Shown one piece after another: positions 32,436 to 41,097 of a stretch of 64,000 nt of DNA. The notes below the pieces were generated by a model. That model saw only the letters and a list, made by a program, of their open reading frames with translations. It was not told where the DNA came from and ran no database searches. The DNA is from Phycisphaerales bacterium (GTDB lineage: Bacteria > Planctomycetota > Phycisphaerae > Phycisphaerales > SM1A02). Numbering within the stretch: the first letter of the stretch is position 1; each line of letters opens with the position of its first letter. The stretch is from positions 20,994 through 84,993 of the forward strand of contig JAQWMQ010000003.1 of assembly GCA_029246705.1 (NCBI GenBank), in the 5' to 3' direction. The position numbers were made by a program, and so were the translations under genes.

Positions 32436-33701
32436 CTAGGTTCTTGAACGGAAGATCGCACGTGCGAAGACCAGCCCGAACAGGGCGGTCGCGGTGAGGA
32501 TCACCAGTGCCATGTCGATGCGTGCGATCGCCGAACCGATGGATTCACCCGGAGAGGAATACCAGAGTACCTGCTGGAAGGCCTGGATCGCCCACCAGTT
32601 GAAGACGAATGCCCCGGCATCCTGCATGTACTGCGGCAGCATGAAGCTGGGCACCATGCTGCCGCCAAGTGCGCTCAGGAGCAGCACGATGATGGTCGAG
32701 ACCGTCGCCTGCTGTCGTCGGGTTGAACAGGGGACGCTGACGATCAGTCCGAGCCCCGCGGCGGCGCCGGCGGCAAGGGGAACCAGCATCAGCAGCTGGA
32801 TCACCTGGGCGAGTTCGAAGAAGTGCACGTGGAAGATCAGGGCGGCCCAGCCGAGCATGATCAGGAACTGACTGATCCCGATGGCCGATGCGAAGTAGAA
32901 CCTGCCGAGGATCATCTGCCAGGGTCCGATCCCCAGCGCGGAGAGCCGTGCGGTCAGGCCGTTCTCCCGTTCCTCGAGGAGCGAGCCGCAGATCGTCGAG
33001 GCGGAGAACATCAGGAACATCATCCCGATCGCTCCGGTGTAGTAGGTGACCAGGGAACGGTCCTGGCGGTTGCTGCTTGAGGAGATCGCCTCGATGGGAA
33101 TGACCCCTGCACTGGCGGCCGGGTTTCCGGTCTGCAGGGGTTGGCCCGATTCCGAGGCCTTGGTGAGCATCGTCCGCAACGCCTCCTGTCGTTGGGTCAG
33201 GGGTCCGGCCATCTCCTTCAGGTCGTCGAGTCGGCGCACCACCAGTGCGGGTGCGAGGCCTCGGCTGGCTCCCTCGAGCAGCTTGCCCTGTGCGAGTTCG
33301 GGCGCGATCGGGTTGGACGAGTCGTAGTACAGCTCCAGGGCCAGTGGGCCTGCCTTGCTGAGCAGGGACTCGCCGAAACCCTTGGGAACGAGCACGGCTC
33401 CCGGATAGTCCCCGCTTCGAACCGACAGGAGTGCCTTGCTCTTGTCGTCTCCCTTGATCTGTTCCAGTTCCATCCGTTCGGAGTTCTCCTGGACCGCCTT
33501 GATGAGCGCCTTGCTCTGTGGCGAGTGGTCCAGGTCGAGCACCCCGATCTTGATCCTGATGTCGTTTCCGGCACCTATTCCACCGAAGGCCAGTCCGAAC
33601 ATCGTCAGGAACGCGATCGGCAGGATCACGTAGAGACCGAGCCCCAGTCGATCTCGACAGAGGACCTTCCAGAGGATTGCCATCACGACGAACGTCTTCA
33701 T
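32436..33701 (-). CDS. ABC-2 type transporter permease
   Basis: 421 residues from ATG 33701, whose ATGA overlaps the stop of the upstream acyltransferase. There is one N-terminal helix (LGLYVILPIAFLTMFGLAFG), a large external loop and about five C-terminal helices (MMFLMFSASTICGSLLEERENGL, ISQFLIMLGWAALIF, LLMLVPLAAGAAAGLGLI...). LLEERENG...ALG is the ABC-2 coupling segment. Partner of the ATPase at 35495. Inferred to export the operon product. Confidence 0.9.
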   Translation of the reverse strand: MKTFVVMAILWKVLCRDRLGLGLYVILPIAFLTMFGLAFGGIGAGNDIRIKIGVLDLDHSPQSKALIKAVQENSERMELEQIKGDDKSKALLSVRSGDYPGAVLVPKGFGESLLSKAGPLALELYYDSSNPIAPELAQGKLLEGASRGLAPALVVRRLDDLKEMAGPLTQRQEALRTMLTKASESGQPLQTGNPAASAGVIPIEAISSSSNRQDRSLVTYYTGAIGMMFLMFSASTICGSLLEERENGLTARLSALGIGPWQMILGRFYFASAIGISQFLIMLGWAALIFHVHFFELAQVIQLLMLVPLAAGAAAGLGLIVSVPCSTRRQQATVSTIIVLLLSALGGSMVPSFMLPQYMQDAGAFVFNWWAIQAFQQVLWYSSPGESIGSAIARIDMALVILTATALFGLVFARAIFRSRT

Positions 33702-34636
33702 CGAGCCGGTTCCTCCGTCCTGGTCTTGAACGCGTCGAAAACCATCAGCCACTGGGTCGGGAATCGTTTCAGCATGGTCTCGAACGCGGAGACGAATGAT
33801 CGCACGCCCTCGTGGGCGCCGAGGTCACGTCGGTAGGTGCCGTTGAACTCGATGGGGCGTTCGACCCTGACGCGGTAACGCCCGTCGGCATGTCGTGCGC
33901 AGAAGGCGGGCACCACTGGCGAGCCGGCGGTCATCGCCAGCTTGAACGGTCCCGCCGGCAGGCGCGTGACCCGGCCCATGAGTTCGCATTCGAAACCGGC
34001 CTGTCCGGGCTGGATCCGGTCGGCGGGAAGCGCGACCGCCTCGTTGTTCTCCAACGCCTCCTGGAGGGCTCGCCAGGTCTCGATCCCGTCATCGACCGCA
34101 TGTTCGATCACGCCGAGCTTCCGACGCAGCTTGCTGCGAAGTCGTTCGATCGACCTGCTTGGATCCCGTGCGTAAACCACGTGTACCTTCTTCTCCAGCT
34201 GCACGAGTATGGATGCCGCGACCTCGAACGACCCCATGTGCGCCGTGGCGATCACGATACCGCCTCCGGCCTTCCTTCGAGTGAAGTACTGACGGATGTT
34301 GCCAATCGAATTGATGTCGTCGTGGCTCGGTATCTGCTCCGTGACTCCGGCGCGGACGAGATCCTCGGTGAATTGCTGGATCTCCGAGAGGACCTCGAGC
34401 CCGAATCGCTTGCGGTCCCGTTCATCGTGTCCCGGGCCCAGGAGCACCTCGGCGTTTCGCATGAGTGCGTGGCGGATCGCCGGGGCGCTGGCCCAGATCA
34501 ATCGGACCAGGGCGGGGCGAAGGCGCAGCATCATCCCGGGGGCGAACCGGTAGCCCGGGCAGAGCAGCCCATCCACCAGGATGCGCTCGGCAAGGCCGAA
34601 CCGTGCATCGATCTCCGTGGTGCTCTTCGGGCTCAA
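33698..34636 (-). CDS. LpxL/HtrB-type lipid acyltransferase
   Basis: 312 residues. The segment IVIATAHMGSFEVAA carries the catalytic HxxxxE of the lauroyl/myristoyl acyltransferase family, followed by a basic cluster and VALPADRIQPGQAGFECELMG. No clear transmembrane anchor beyond the N-terminal hydrophobic part. Its stop overlaps the permease start and its start overlaps the next gene's stop. Family members acylate lipid A; in aryl polyene clusters such enzymes attach the polyene to a membrane lipid, which is the role inferred here. Confidence 0.85.
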   Translation of the reverse strand: MSPKSTTEIDARFGLAERILVDGLLCPGYRFAPGMMLRLRPALVRLIWASAPAIRHALMRNAEVLLGPGHDERDRKRFGLEVLSEIQQFTEDLVRAGVTEQIPSHDDINSIGNIRQYFTRRKAGGGIVIATAHMGSFEVAASILVQLEKKVHVVYARDPSRSIERLRSKLRRKLGVIEHAVDDGIETWRALQEALENNEAVALPADRIQPGQAGFECELMGRVTRLPAGPFKLAMTAGSPVVPAFCARHADGRYRVRVERPIEFNGTYRRDLGAHEGVRSFVSAFETMLKRFPTQWLMVFDAFKTRTEEPAR

Positions 34637-35442
34637 CCTCGTCGTTCCTCCGTGCCAAGGGCCTCGATTCGTCCACCCAGGCGTTCAATGAACGTCCGGC
34701 TGCTTTCATCGGCTCCGATCGCCATGGGGGCGCCGATCCTCAGCGTGATCCGGCCGGTGCGGGGGAAGGCGCCACCCACCGGAAGGACCTGGTCGGTTCC
34801 CGAGATGTGCGCCGGCATGACCGGGCATCCATAGCGTTTCGCGAGTTCCGCCACGCCCAGTCTCATCCTGCCGAGCTTGCCGGTTCGAGATCGGGTCGCC
34901 TCGGGAAAAATGACCAGGTTCCAGCCTTTCGAGAGCAGCTCGTCGATCTGTTCGAGGTTTGAGTAGTCCCCGCCGGATCTGTTGATCAGGGCGACGTTCA
35001 CCGCACCTCGGATGAACCTGACGACGAGTCTTCTCCAGAGATTCTCCCGGGTCGACGAACCTTCGCGTGGTGCGAAGAAGTCGAGCCCTCCGACCACGGC
35101 GGTCCGGTTTGCATGTCTTCTCGGAAGGTAGATGTGCATGATCGGGCTGTCGATCAGGCTGATGTGGTTTGGAGCGATGATGAATGGCGCATCGATCTCG
35201 TCAAGACGTTCGAAGCCCTCGATCTTGACGGGTATTCGCAGGCTCTTTCGTCCCGAGAACACCATCGACCGCAGCAGGTTCCGGTGGATGAGACGGCTGG
35301 GCAGTGATGCCGGGATGCGCGTCTCCACCTCCAGCAGTCGGGGCGGGGGCACCTCGGCGACGGGTGCCGTCTCGAGATCCTCGATCGGCGATGTTTCAGG
35401 GTCGGGGGGCAGGGTCTTCTCGTCGAACTGCGTGGTGTTCAT
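34633..35442 (-). CDS. PlsC-type 1-acylglycerol-3-phosphate acyltransferase
   Basis: 269 residues from ATG 35442 (MNTTQFDEKTLPPDPETSPI); longer frame upstream is unlikely since it would run into the ATPase gene. Acyltransferase motifs are NHISLIDSP (NHxxxxD), FPEATRSRTGKLG (substrate loop, with Ala where Gly is common), and PVMPAHISGTD. Overlaps the LpxL-like start by four bases. Two acyltransferases in one operon suggest a lipid product with more than one acyl attachment. Confidence 0.87.
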   Translation of the reverse strand: MNTTQFDEKTLPPDPETSPIEDLETAPVAEVPPPRLLEVETRIPASLPSRLIHRNLLRSMVFSGRKSLRIPVKIEGFERLDEIDAPFIIAPNHISLIDSPIMHIYLPRRHANRTAVVGGLDFFAPREGSSTRENLWRRLVVRFIRGAVNVALINRSGGDYSNLEQIDELLSKGWNLVIFPEATRSRTGKLGRMRLGVAELAKRYGCPVMPAHISGTDQVLPVGGAFPRTGRITLRIGAPMAIGADESSRTFIERLGGRIEALGTEERRG

Positions 35443-35494
35443 GTGCAGGCTCGCTTTTCGCGAAGACCCGGCGTTGAGTCGACCTTGCCGACGC

Positions 35495-36460
35495 TCACGA
35501 TTCGACCTTGCCGGAAACCAGTTCCTGGAAGACCGTCTCGAAGGACGTGGGCTGCACCACGATGGTCGAGGGGTCGATGCCTGCGGCTTGAAGTTTCTCG
35601 ATCGCTGCCGGCAGATCCGGTGTCGTGGGGACATCCACCGTATGAAGAGCGTCATCGGCCCCTTGGTTGTGGTCACCGGGGTGCTGCAGGACGTAGGCCG
35701 GCAGGCCCGCGGCACGACGAAGGTCCTCGAGTGAACCTTCATAGAGCACCCGGCCGCTGCCGAGGATCGTCGCGGCGTCGCAGAGGAATTCGACCTCGTC
35801 GAGTCGGTGGGTGGCATGCAGTATCGCGGTGCCGCCTTCCCGGAGTCGTCTGAGCATCTCCCAGATCGCAGCCCGACTGAGGGGGTCGACGCCCGTGGTC
35901 GGTTCATCGAGCAGGAGGAGTCGAGGGCGATTGAGGACTGCGCACCCGATGTTGAGTCTGCGCTTCATGCCTCCCGAAAGTCCCTGCACCTGGTCGTCGG
36001 CCCGGTCCCCGAGCTGTGCGAAGTCGAGTGCCTCCTGCACCCGGTTTCTTCTCGTGGCGCGGTCCAGTCCGATCAGCTTCGAGAAGTAGTCCAGGTGCTC
36101 CTTGGTGGTGAGCGTCTCGTAGAGCGCGTTGTCCTGGGGTGCATAGCCCATCGAGGATCTTCGAATTGATGGGTCGATCTGTCGCCCTTCGAACTGGATG
36201 GAACCCTCGTTCGGATTGACCAGCCCGATCACCGATCTCAGAAGGGTGGTCTTGCCCGCTCCATTGGGTCCGACCAGCGCGTTCCAGGCACCAGCTTCGA
36301 TGGTGAGATCCACGCCCGCCAGTGCGGTGCGCTGGTTGTATCGCTTGACCAGGTTGTTGATCGCAAGTGTTGGAGGTTGTGTCAAATGCGTGCCCTTCGC
36401 GATACGGAGACCGTTCGCTGTATCAATCATCCCGGGGGGAACTGTCGTGGTCAAGGTCAT
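35495..36460 (-). CDS. ABC transporter ATP-binding protein
   Basis: 321 residues from ATG 36460 (GAGCGAG six bases upstream). Walker A GPNGAGKTTLL, Q-loop YAPQDNALYETLT, signature LSGGMKRRLN, Walker B LLLLDEPTTGVD and the switch His in HATHRLDE are all intact. Drug/polymer exporter class that pairs with ABC-2 permeases, here the one at 32436. It is the first gene of the aryl-polyene-like operon. The 313 bases between it and the divergent MFS gene should hold promoters for both. Confidence 0.92.
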   Translation of the reverse strand: MTLTTTVPPGMIDTANGLRIAKGTHLTQPPTLAINNLVKRYNQRTALAGVDLTIEAGAWNALVGPNGAGKTTLLRSVIGLVNPNEGSIQFEGRQIDPSIRRSSMGYAPQDNALYETLTTKEHLDYFSKLIGLDRATRRNRVQEALDFAQLGDRADDQVQGLSGGMKRRLNIGCAVLNRPRLLLLDEPTTGVDPLSRAAIWEMLRRLREGGTAILHATHRLDEVEFLCDAATILGSGRVLYEGSLEDLRRAAGLPAYVLQHPGDHNQGADDALHTVDVPTTPDLPAAIEKLQAAGIDPSTIVVQPTSFETVFQELVSGKVES

Positions 36461-36773
36461 CCATCTCGCTCTCTGGATCATCAGTGGCATCTCCACAGGA
36501 CGGCTCCTCCGTGTCACGAGTACTGGGTTGCACCGACTCCTCCCGTTCGAGCGGCAGGTCGGCCCGGGGTGGGGTTCAGGTGGGTGGGATTTCTCAGTAC
36601 ACTTGATGCATGACCCCGGATCAGTGCCTCTTAGAGGGCATCGCTCATTCCACCGACCCTCGACCGGCAGCTCGAGCATGCCTGCCCGATGCGTCGGAGC
36701 TGAAGCAGCCCTGGCATCATGATCAGGGCGATCATCCTCACAAGCACGTCGTCTCGGGTGAGTTCCTCGGCGC

Positions 36774-38177
36774 ATGAGGCAATCCACCGGACAACAGGCC
36801 GGAGTCGGTTTCCTGCTCCTGATGGCAGCGGGGCTTGCGCAGTTCATCGTCTGTGTCGACTACTTCGCGGTCGCGATCGCATTGCCTCCGATGGCGAAGG
36901 ACCTCGGGGTTCGCGCCATCGACCTGCAGTGGGTGATCACCGGTTACATCCTTTCCTTCAGTGCGACCCTGGCGATCTCCGGTGCGCTCGGGGATCGGTT
37001 CGGGCGCAAGAAGCTGCTGCTGCTGGGCATCGCCATCTTCGCCGCGGTGTCGGTCTGGGTCGGACTCGGTCAGGATGTCGTTCAGGTGATCACCGCTCGG
37101 ATCTTCCTTGGTTTCGGTGGGGGGTTGATCTTTCCCCTGGCCACTGCAGTGGTGAGTCATGCCAGCAGGCAGGCAAGCCTGACCCGCAACATCGCACTCC
37201 TGACCGGGGTGGCGACGATCGGTACCGCCGTAGGTCCTGTCCTGGGCGGCGTGCTCACCGAGTTCCTCGGCTGGCGCTGGATCTTCTTCGCGAACATTCC
37301 GATCTGTGCAGTGGCCTTCATCATGGTCCTGGTCTTCGCCCGTGAATCGAACGACCCCCACGCCAAGGGACGGCTGGACTTCCCGGGGATCGTGCTGCTC
37401 ATGGCGGGAATCACCGCCTTCTCGATCGGGCTCGACCGAATCCCGCACTGGTCGTTTCCGGCCTGGGCGGGGTTGACGGCAGGGGGTGTCTTCCTGCTCG
37501 TGCTCTTCGTGGTGGTCGAACTGAAGGTTTGCACGCCGATCATCGACATCCGCCTCCTGCGGAACGCGCGCTTCCTCGGTTTTTCAACGGTGGGTCTTCT
37601 TTCCAACAGTGCATGGTGCGTGCTGGTGCTCGTAGGCACCCTCCAACTCCAGAAGGTTCTCGGCTATTCGACCCTGGACGCGGGGCTGATCTTCCTCTTC
37701 CTGAGCGGCAGTGTCGCAACCGCGAGCTTCCTTGCGCCGGTTCTCGAGCCTCGCATCGGAGCGGTGGGTCTCACCCGTATCGCACTGGCATTGCAGGCCT
37801 TGGGGATCGGCGGACTGTTCTTTTTCGATACGACGGCATGGCTTTCGATCGGCATGTTCGTGGCTGGTTTCGGTTGTTCCTGGGGGTGGGCCTTGCCGCA
37901 GGCGGGAGCGATCGGGACGATCGATCGAAACAAGGCGGGAGTGGCCAGTGGTTCGGTGCTCACCTTGATGATCCTGGCCGGAAACACTGCGATCGTGGTT
38001 GCTGCAATGGTGATCGACCTGTATCCGGGCGATGTCGCCGGGGAAGCACGAGGCATCCAGACCGCCTTCCTGTGCGCGGCACTGACCGCATTGCTCGGTC
38101 TTGTCCTGGCATCCTTCTTCTTCAGGAAAGGATCAGCTGGCTCAGCGGATCTCGGACCGATCGCGTCGCGGGATTGA
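36774..38177 (+). CDS. MFS transporter, DHA2 (14-helix) drug exporter type
   Basis: 467 residues, very hydrophobic, about 14 predicted helices. The N-terminal part has the DxxxVxxALP-like motif (VDYFAVAIALPPMAKDL), WVITGYILSFSA and the loop GDRFGRKK; motif C appears as GPVLGGVLTEFLGWRWIFFANIP. These point to the EmrB/QacA group. It is divergent from the ABC/aryl-polyene-like operon and might export a related compound, but substrate is unknown. Confidence 0.92.
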   Translation: MRQSTGQQAGVGFLLLMAAGLAQFIVCVDYFAVAIALPPMAKDLGVRAIDLQWVITGYILSFSATLAISGALGDRFGRKKLLLLGIAIFAAVSVWVGLGQDVVQVITARIFLGFGGGLIFPLATAVVSHASRQASLTRNIALLTGVATIGTAVGPVLGGVLTEFLGWRWIFFANIPICAVAFIMVLVFARESNDPHAKGRLDFPGIVLLMAGITAFSIGLDRIPHWSFPAWAGLTAGGVFLLVLFVVVELKVCTPIIDIRLLRNARFLGFSTVGLLSNSAWCVLVLVGTLQLQKVLGYSTLDAGLIFLFLSGSVATASFLAPVLEPRIGAVGLTRIALALQALGIGGLFFFDTTAWLSIGMFVAGFGCSWGWALPQAGAIGTIDRNKAGVASGSVLTLMILAGNTAIVVAAMVIDLYPGDVAGEARGIQTAFLCAALTALLGLVLASFFFRKGSAGSADLGPIASRD

Positions 38178-38235
38178 GCCCTCATTTCCGGGTTTCTTGA
38201 CTTGCACTCCCGGCCAGCACATCATCAAACACTCG

Positions 38236-40668
38236 ATGAATCAGGAACAGCCACCAAGTGATTCGCATTCCCCGCCTCCCAACCGGGACCCGCACCAGAC
38301 GACCTCCATCGTCGACCAGATCCAGACTGTCTACGGGCAGTACGAGATCCTGGACAAGATCGGGTCCGGTGGCATGGGGATGGTCTATCGAGCCCGGGAC
38401 ACCAAGCTCCAACGCACCGTCGCGCTGAAGTTCCTCTCGTTGCTGCTCAGTCAGGATGAACAGTCCCGCAAGCGGTTCATGGTCGAGGCGCAGGCGATCT
38501 CCCAGATGGACCACCCCAACGTCTGCACGATCTACGATGTCGCCGAGTCCGACGACGGCCGTCTCTATCTCAGCATGCCCTGCTACGAGGGCGAGGATCT
38601 CAACACGCTGCTGGACAACGGCGAGGTGACGATGGCGCAGTCCATCGACCTCATGATCCAGATCTGCCGTGCGATCGCCGCTGCCCATGACAAGGGCGTG
38701 ATCCACCGGGACATCAAGCCTGCGAACGTGCTGGTGACCCGTGAGGGCGTGGCCAAGGTCCTCGATTTCGGCCTGGCGAAGATGTCCGACCTCGAACTCA
38801 CCCAGACCGGTTCGACCATGGGCACCATGTACTACATGTCACCCGAACAGCTGAGTGCGAATCCCGTCGACAGCCGTTCGGACATCTGGTCGCTGGGCGT
38901 GGTCTTCTACGAGATCATGTGCGGGGAACGTCCCTTCATGGACAAGAGTTCCTACGCCGTCAGTCACAAGATCATGAACTGCACGTTCGTGCCGCTCTCG
39001 AACAAGATGTCCGGTGCGCCGCGGATGGCGGAAGTCATCATCTCCAGGACCCTGCAGTCATCTCCTGAAGATCGCTACGACACCGCGCACGAGATGATCG
39101 CCGACCTCCTGGTCCTCCAGCAGGAGGCCGATCCCGGCCTCCTGCAGTCCACGGTCGATCACCAACGGGCTTCGACCGACGACTCGGTCATGAAGAGTGC
39201 GAGTCTGTCCAGGATCACCGATGAGCTGGGAAAACACCTCGGCGCTTCCGCCGAGATGCTCGTCAACTCGCATTCCGGCCGCTGCAACACCATGGGCGAG
39301 CTGAAGAACACGCTGGCCCTCGAGATCTCGGATGAATCGGCCAGGTCCGAGTTCCTCAGAAACACCCGGTTCATCACCGAGGTCGGTGGGGGGAGGACTC
39401 GAAGGCCGCGAACCAGGCTCATGGTGGTGACGCTTCTGCTGCTGGGTCTGGTGATCGGTGCGCTGGTCTTCACGGTCACGCCCGTCCGCTATGCGTTCAT
39501 CGACATCGCGAACAGCTTTTCCGCCGACCATGTCGAGACCCGGGGAATCACTTCCGACCGGATCATGCTTGGAATGTCCGCGCCCTTTTCGGGTCCCAAC
39601 ACCGAACTGGGCAGGTCGATGCTCAACGGCATGGAAGCACGGTTCGAGGAAGTCAACGAAAAGGGAGGGGTCCACGGCCGTGATGTCACCCTGCATCCCC
39701 AGGATGATCGATACGAACCCGAGCAGGCCCTGGAAAAACTCGGTTACCTCTACGACCCGGAAACCGGGGTCTTTGCGCTGATCGGCAACGTCGGGACACC
39801 GACCGCGAAGGTGATTCTTCCCCGTGCGATCGCGGACAAGTCACTGCTCTTCGGCACCTTCTCCGGCGCGAACATCCTTCGCAGGAATCCACCCGACAAG
39901 TACGTCTTCAACTACCGGGCGAGTTATGCCGACGAAACGCGATCGATCGTCGAGTACTTCACCCAGAAGCTCGCCATCGCCCCGGACCGGATCGCCGTCC
40001 TCTATCAGGACGACAGCTACGGCGAAGACGGTCTGAGCGGCGTCATCTCGGCCTTGAGAAGCCTCGATCTTTCGGTCGATCCGACGACCGCGACCTATCC
40101 TCGCAACACCACCGAGGTCCGGGGTGCGGTCGACACGTTCCTCAAGTCGATGGGGGACTTCGATGCGATCATCGTGATCGGCGCCTACAAGGCCAGCGCG
40201 CTGTTCACCAAGCTCATGCGTCAGGGTGGTTACGACGGTGCGATCGCGAACGTGTCCTTCGTGGGAAGCAACGCACTATCCGAGGAATTCCAGGTGATCG
40301 GCCCTGAATACGGAGACGGCGTCATCATCTCGCAGGTCGTCCCCTTCTACGGGTCGGCCTCGGAAGCGGTGACCAACTATCGAAGGGCGCTGAAGAAGTA
40401 CAAGCCGAACGTGAGCCCCGACTTCGTCTCTCTAGAAGGCTACATCGCCGCCAGCATCTTCTGTGAAGCCCTCGAACAGAACGGTCGCCACCTGACCACG
40501 GAAAATCTGATCGAAACGATCGAGAACATCAGGGAACTCGACCTGGGCATCGGACCCAGGATCTCCTTCGGCAAGTCGAATCACCAGGCCAGTGAGTTCG
40601 TCTGGGGGACACGCTTGAACGGCGAGGGAACCTTCGAGGAGATCTGGTCCCCCGACTCCGGCTCCTGA
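38236..40668 (+). CDS. receptor Ser/Thr kinase with extracellular Leu/Ile/Val-binding-type domain
   Basis: 810 residues from ATG 38236, 58 bases after the MFS stop. Domains in order: disordered N-terminus; Hanks-type kinase (GSGGMGMV loop, Lys65, HRDIKPAN with Asp159, DFG at 177-179, MSPEQ); a linker; one transmembrane helix (about 395-414); then a periplasmic type I binding-protein fold (ITSDRIMLGMSAPFSGPNTELG ... NYRASYADETRSIVEYF ... DRIAVLYQDDSYGEDG). This is an inside kinase, outside sensor layout. The kinase motifs look active. Likely ligand is an amino acid or other small molecule; this is inferred. Confidence 0.92.
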   Translation: MNQEQPPSDSHSPPPNRDPHQTTSIVDQIQTVYGQYEILDKIGSGGMGMVYRARDTKLQRTVALKFLSLLLSQDEQSRKRFMVEAQAISQMDHPNVCTIYDVAESDDGRLYLSMPCYEGEDLNTLLDNGEVTMAQSIDLMIQICRAIAAAHDKGVIHRDIKPANVLVTREGVAKVLDFGLAKMSDLELTQTGSTMGTMYYMSPEQLSANPVDSRSDIWSLGVVFYEIMCGERPFMDKSSYAVSHKIMNCTFVPLSNKMSGAPRMAEVIISRTLQSSPEDRYDTAHEMIADLLVLQQEADPGLLQSTVDHQRASTDDSVMKSASLSRITDELGKHLGASAEMLVNSHSGRCNTMGELKNTLALEISDESARSEFLRNTRFITEVGGGRTRRPRTRLMVVTLLLLGLVIGALVFTVTPVRYAFIDIANSFSADHVETRGITSDRIMLGMSAPFSGPNTELGRSMLNGMEARFEEVNEKGGVHGRDVTLHPQDDRYEPEQALEKLGYLYDPETGVFALIGNVGTPTAKVILPRAIADKSLLFGTFSGANILRRNPPDKYVFNYRASYADETRSIVEYFTQKLAIAPDRIAVLYQDDSYGEDGLSGVISALRSLDLSVDPTTATYPRNTTEVRGAVDTFLKSMGDFDAIIVIGAYKASALFTKLMRQGGYDGAIANVSFVGSNALSEEFQVIGPEYGDGVIISQVVPFYGSASEAVTNYRRALKKYKPNVSPDFVSLEGYIAASIFCEALEQNGRHLTTENLIETIENIRELDLGIGPRISFGKSNHQASEFVWGTRLNGEGTFEEIWSPDSGS

Positions 40669-40690
40669 TCGTTGGTGCTCGGGCTCGCGT

Positions 40691-41059
40691 TCAGATCCAG
40701 GCCTGTTCCTCGATCGAGACCTCGCGTGCGCCGCCTTCGCCGCCAAGGTGCCTGGTCTGTCCCGGTTCGAAGAGCAGCACCGATGCACGTGGTTCCGCCC
40801 TTGGGCGGTGCTCGACTCCACGTGGCATCACGAACAGCTGTCCCGGTTCGAGTGCGACCTCCCGATCCCGCATCTCGAGGACCAGGCGCCCCTCGAGGCA
40901 GAGGAAGACCTCGTCCTCACCTTCATGACTGTGCCATTCGAGTGTGCCTTCACCATGAGCGATCTTGAGGTACTGCCCGTTGGCTTCACCGATGATTCGC
41001 GGGTGCCAGGTGTCCGAGAAGGCTTCGAGTTTGGTCTTGAGATCGATCACGTCGTTCAT
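40691..41059 (-). CDS. cupin domain protein
   Basis: 122 residues, single cupin barrel. Motif 1 (WHSHEGEDEVFLCLEGRLVLEMRDREV) and motif 2 (ALEPGQLFVMPRGVEHRPRAE) give the metal-binding His/Glu set. No signal peptide. Small mononuclear cupins are diverse (isomerases, dioxygenases, sensors); function cannot be assigned. It is convergent with the kinase gene, 22 bases apart. Confidence 0.85.
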   Translation of the reverse strand: MNDVIDLKTKLEAFSDTWHPRIIGEANGQYLKIAHGEGTLEWHSHEGEDEVFLCLEGRLVLEMRDREVALEPGQLFVMPRGVEHRPRAEPRASVLLFEPGQTRHLGGEGGAREVSIEEQAWI

Positions 41060-41097
41060 GGGATGTGGTCCGTGTCAGTTGGCGGGGTTGCCATTTG

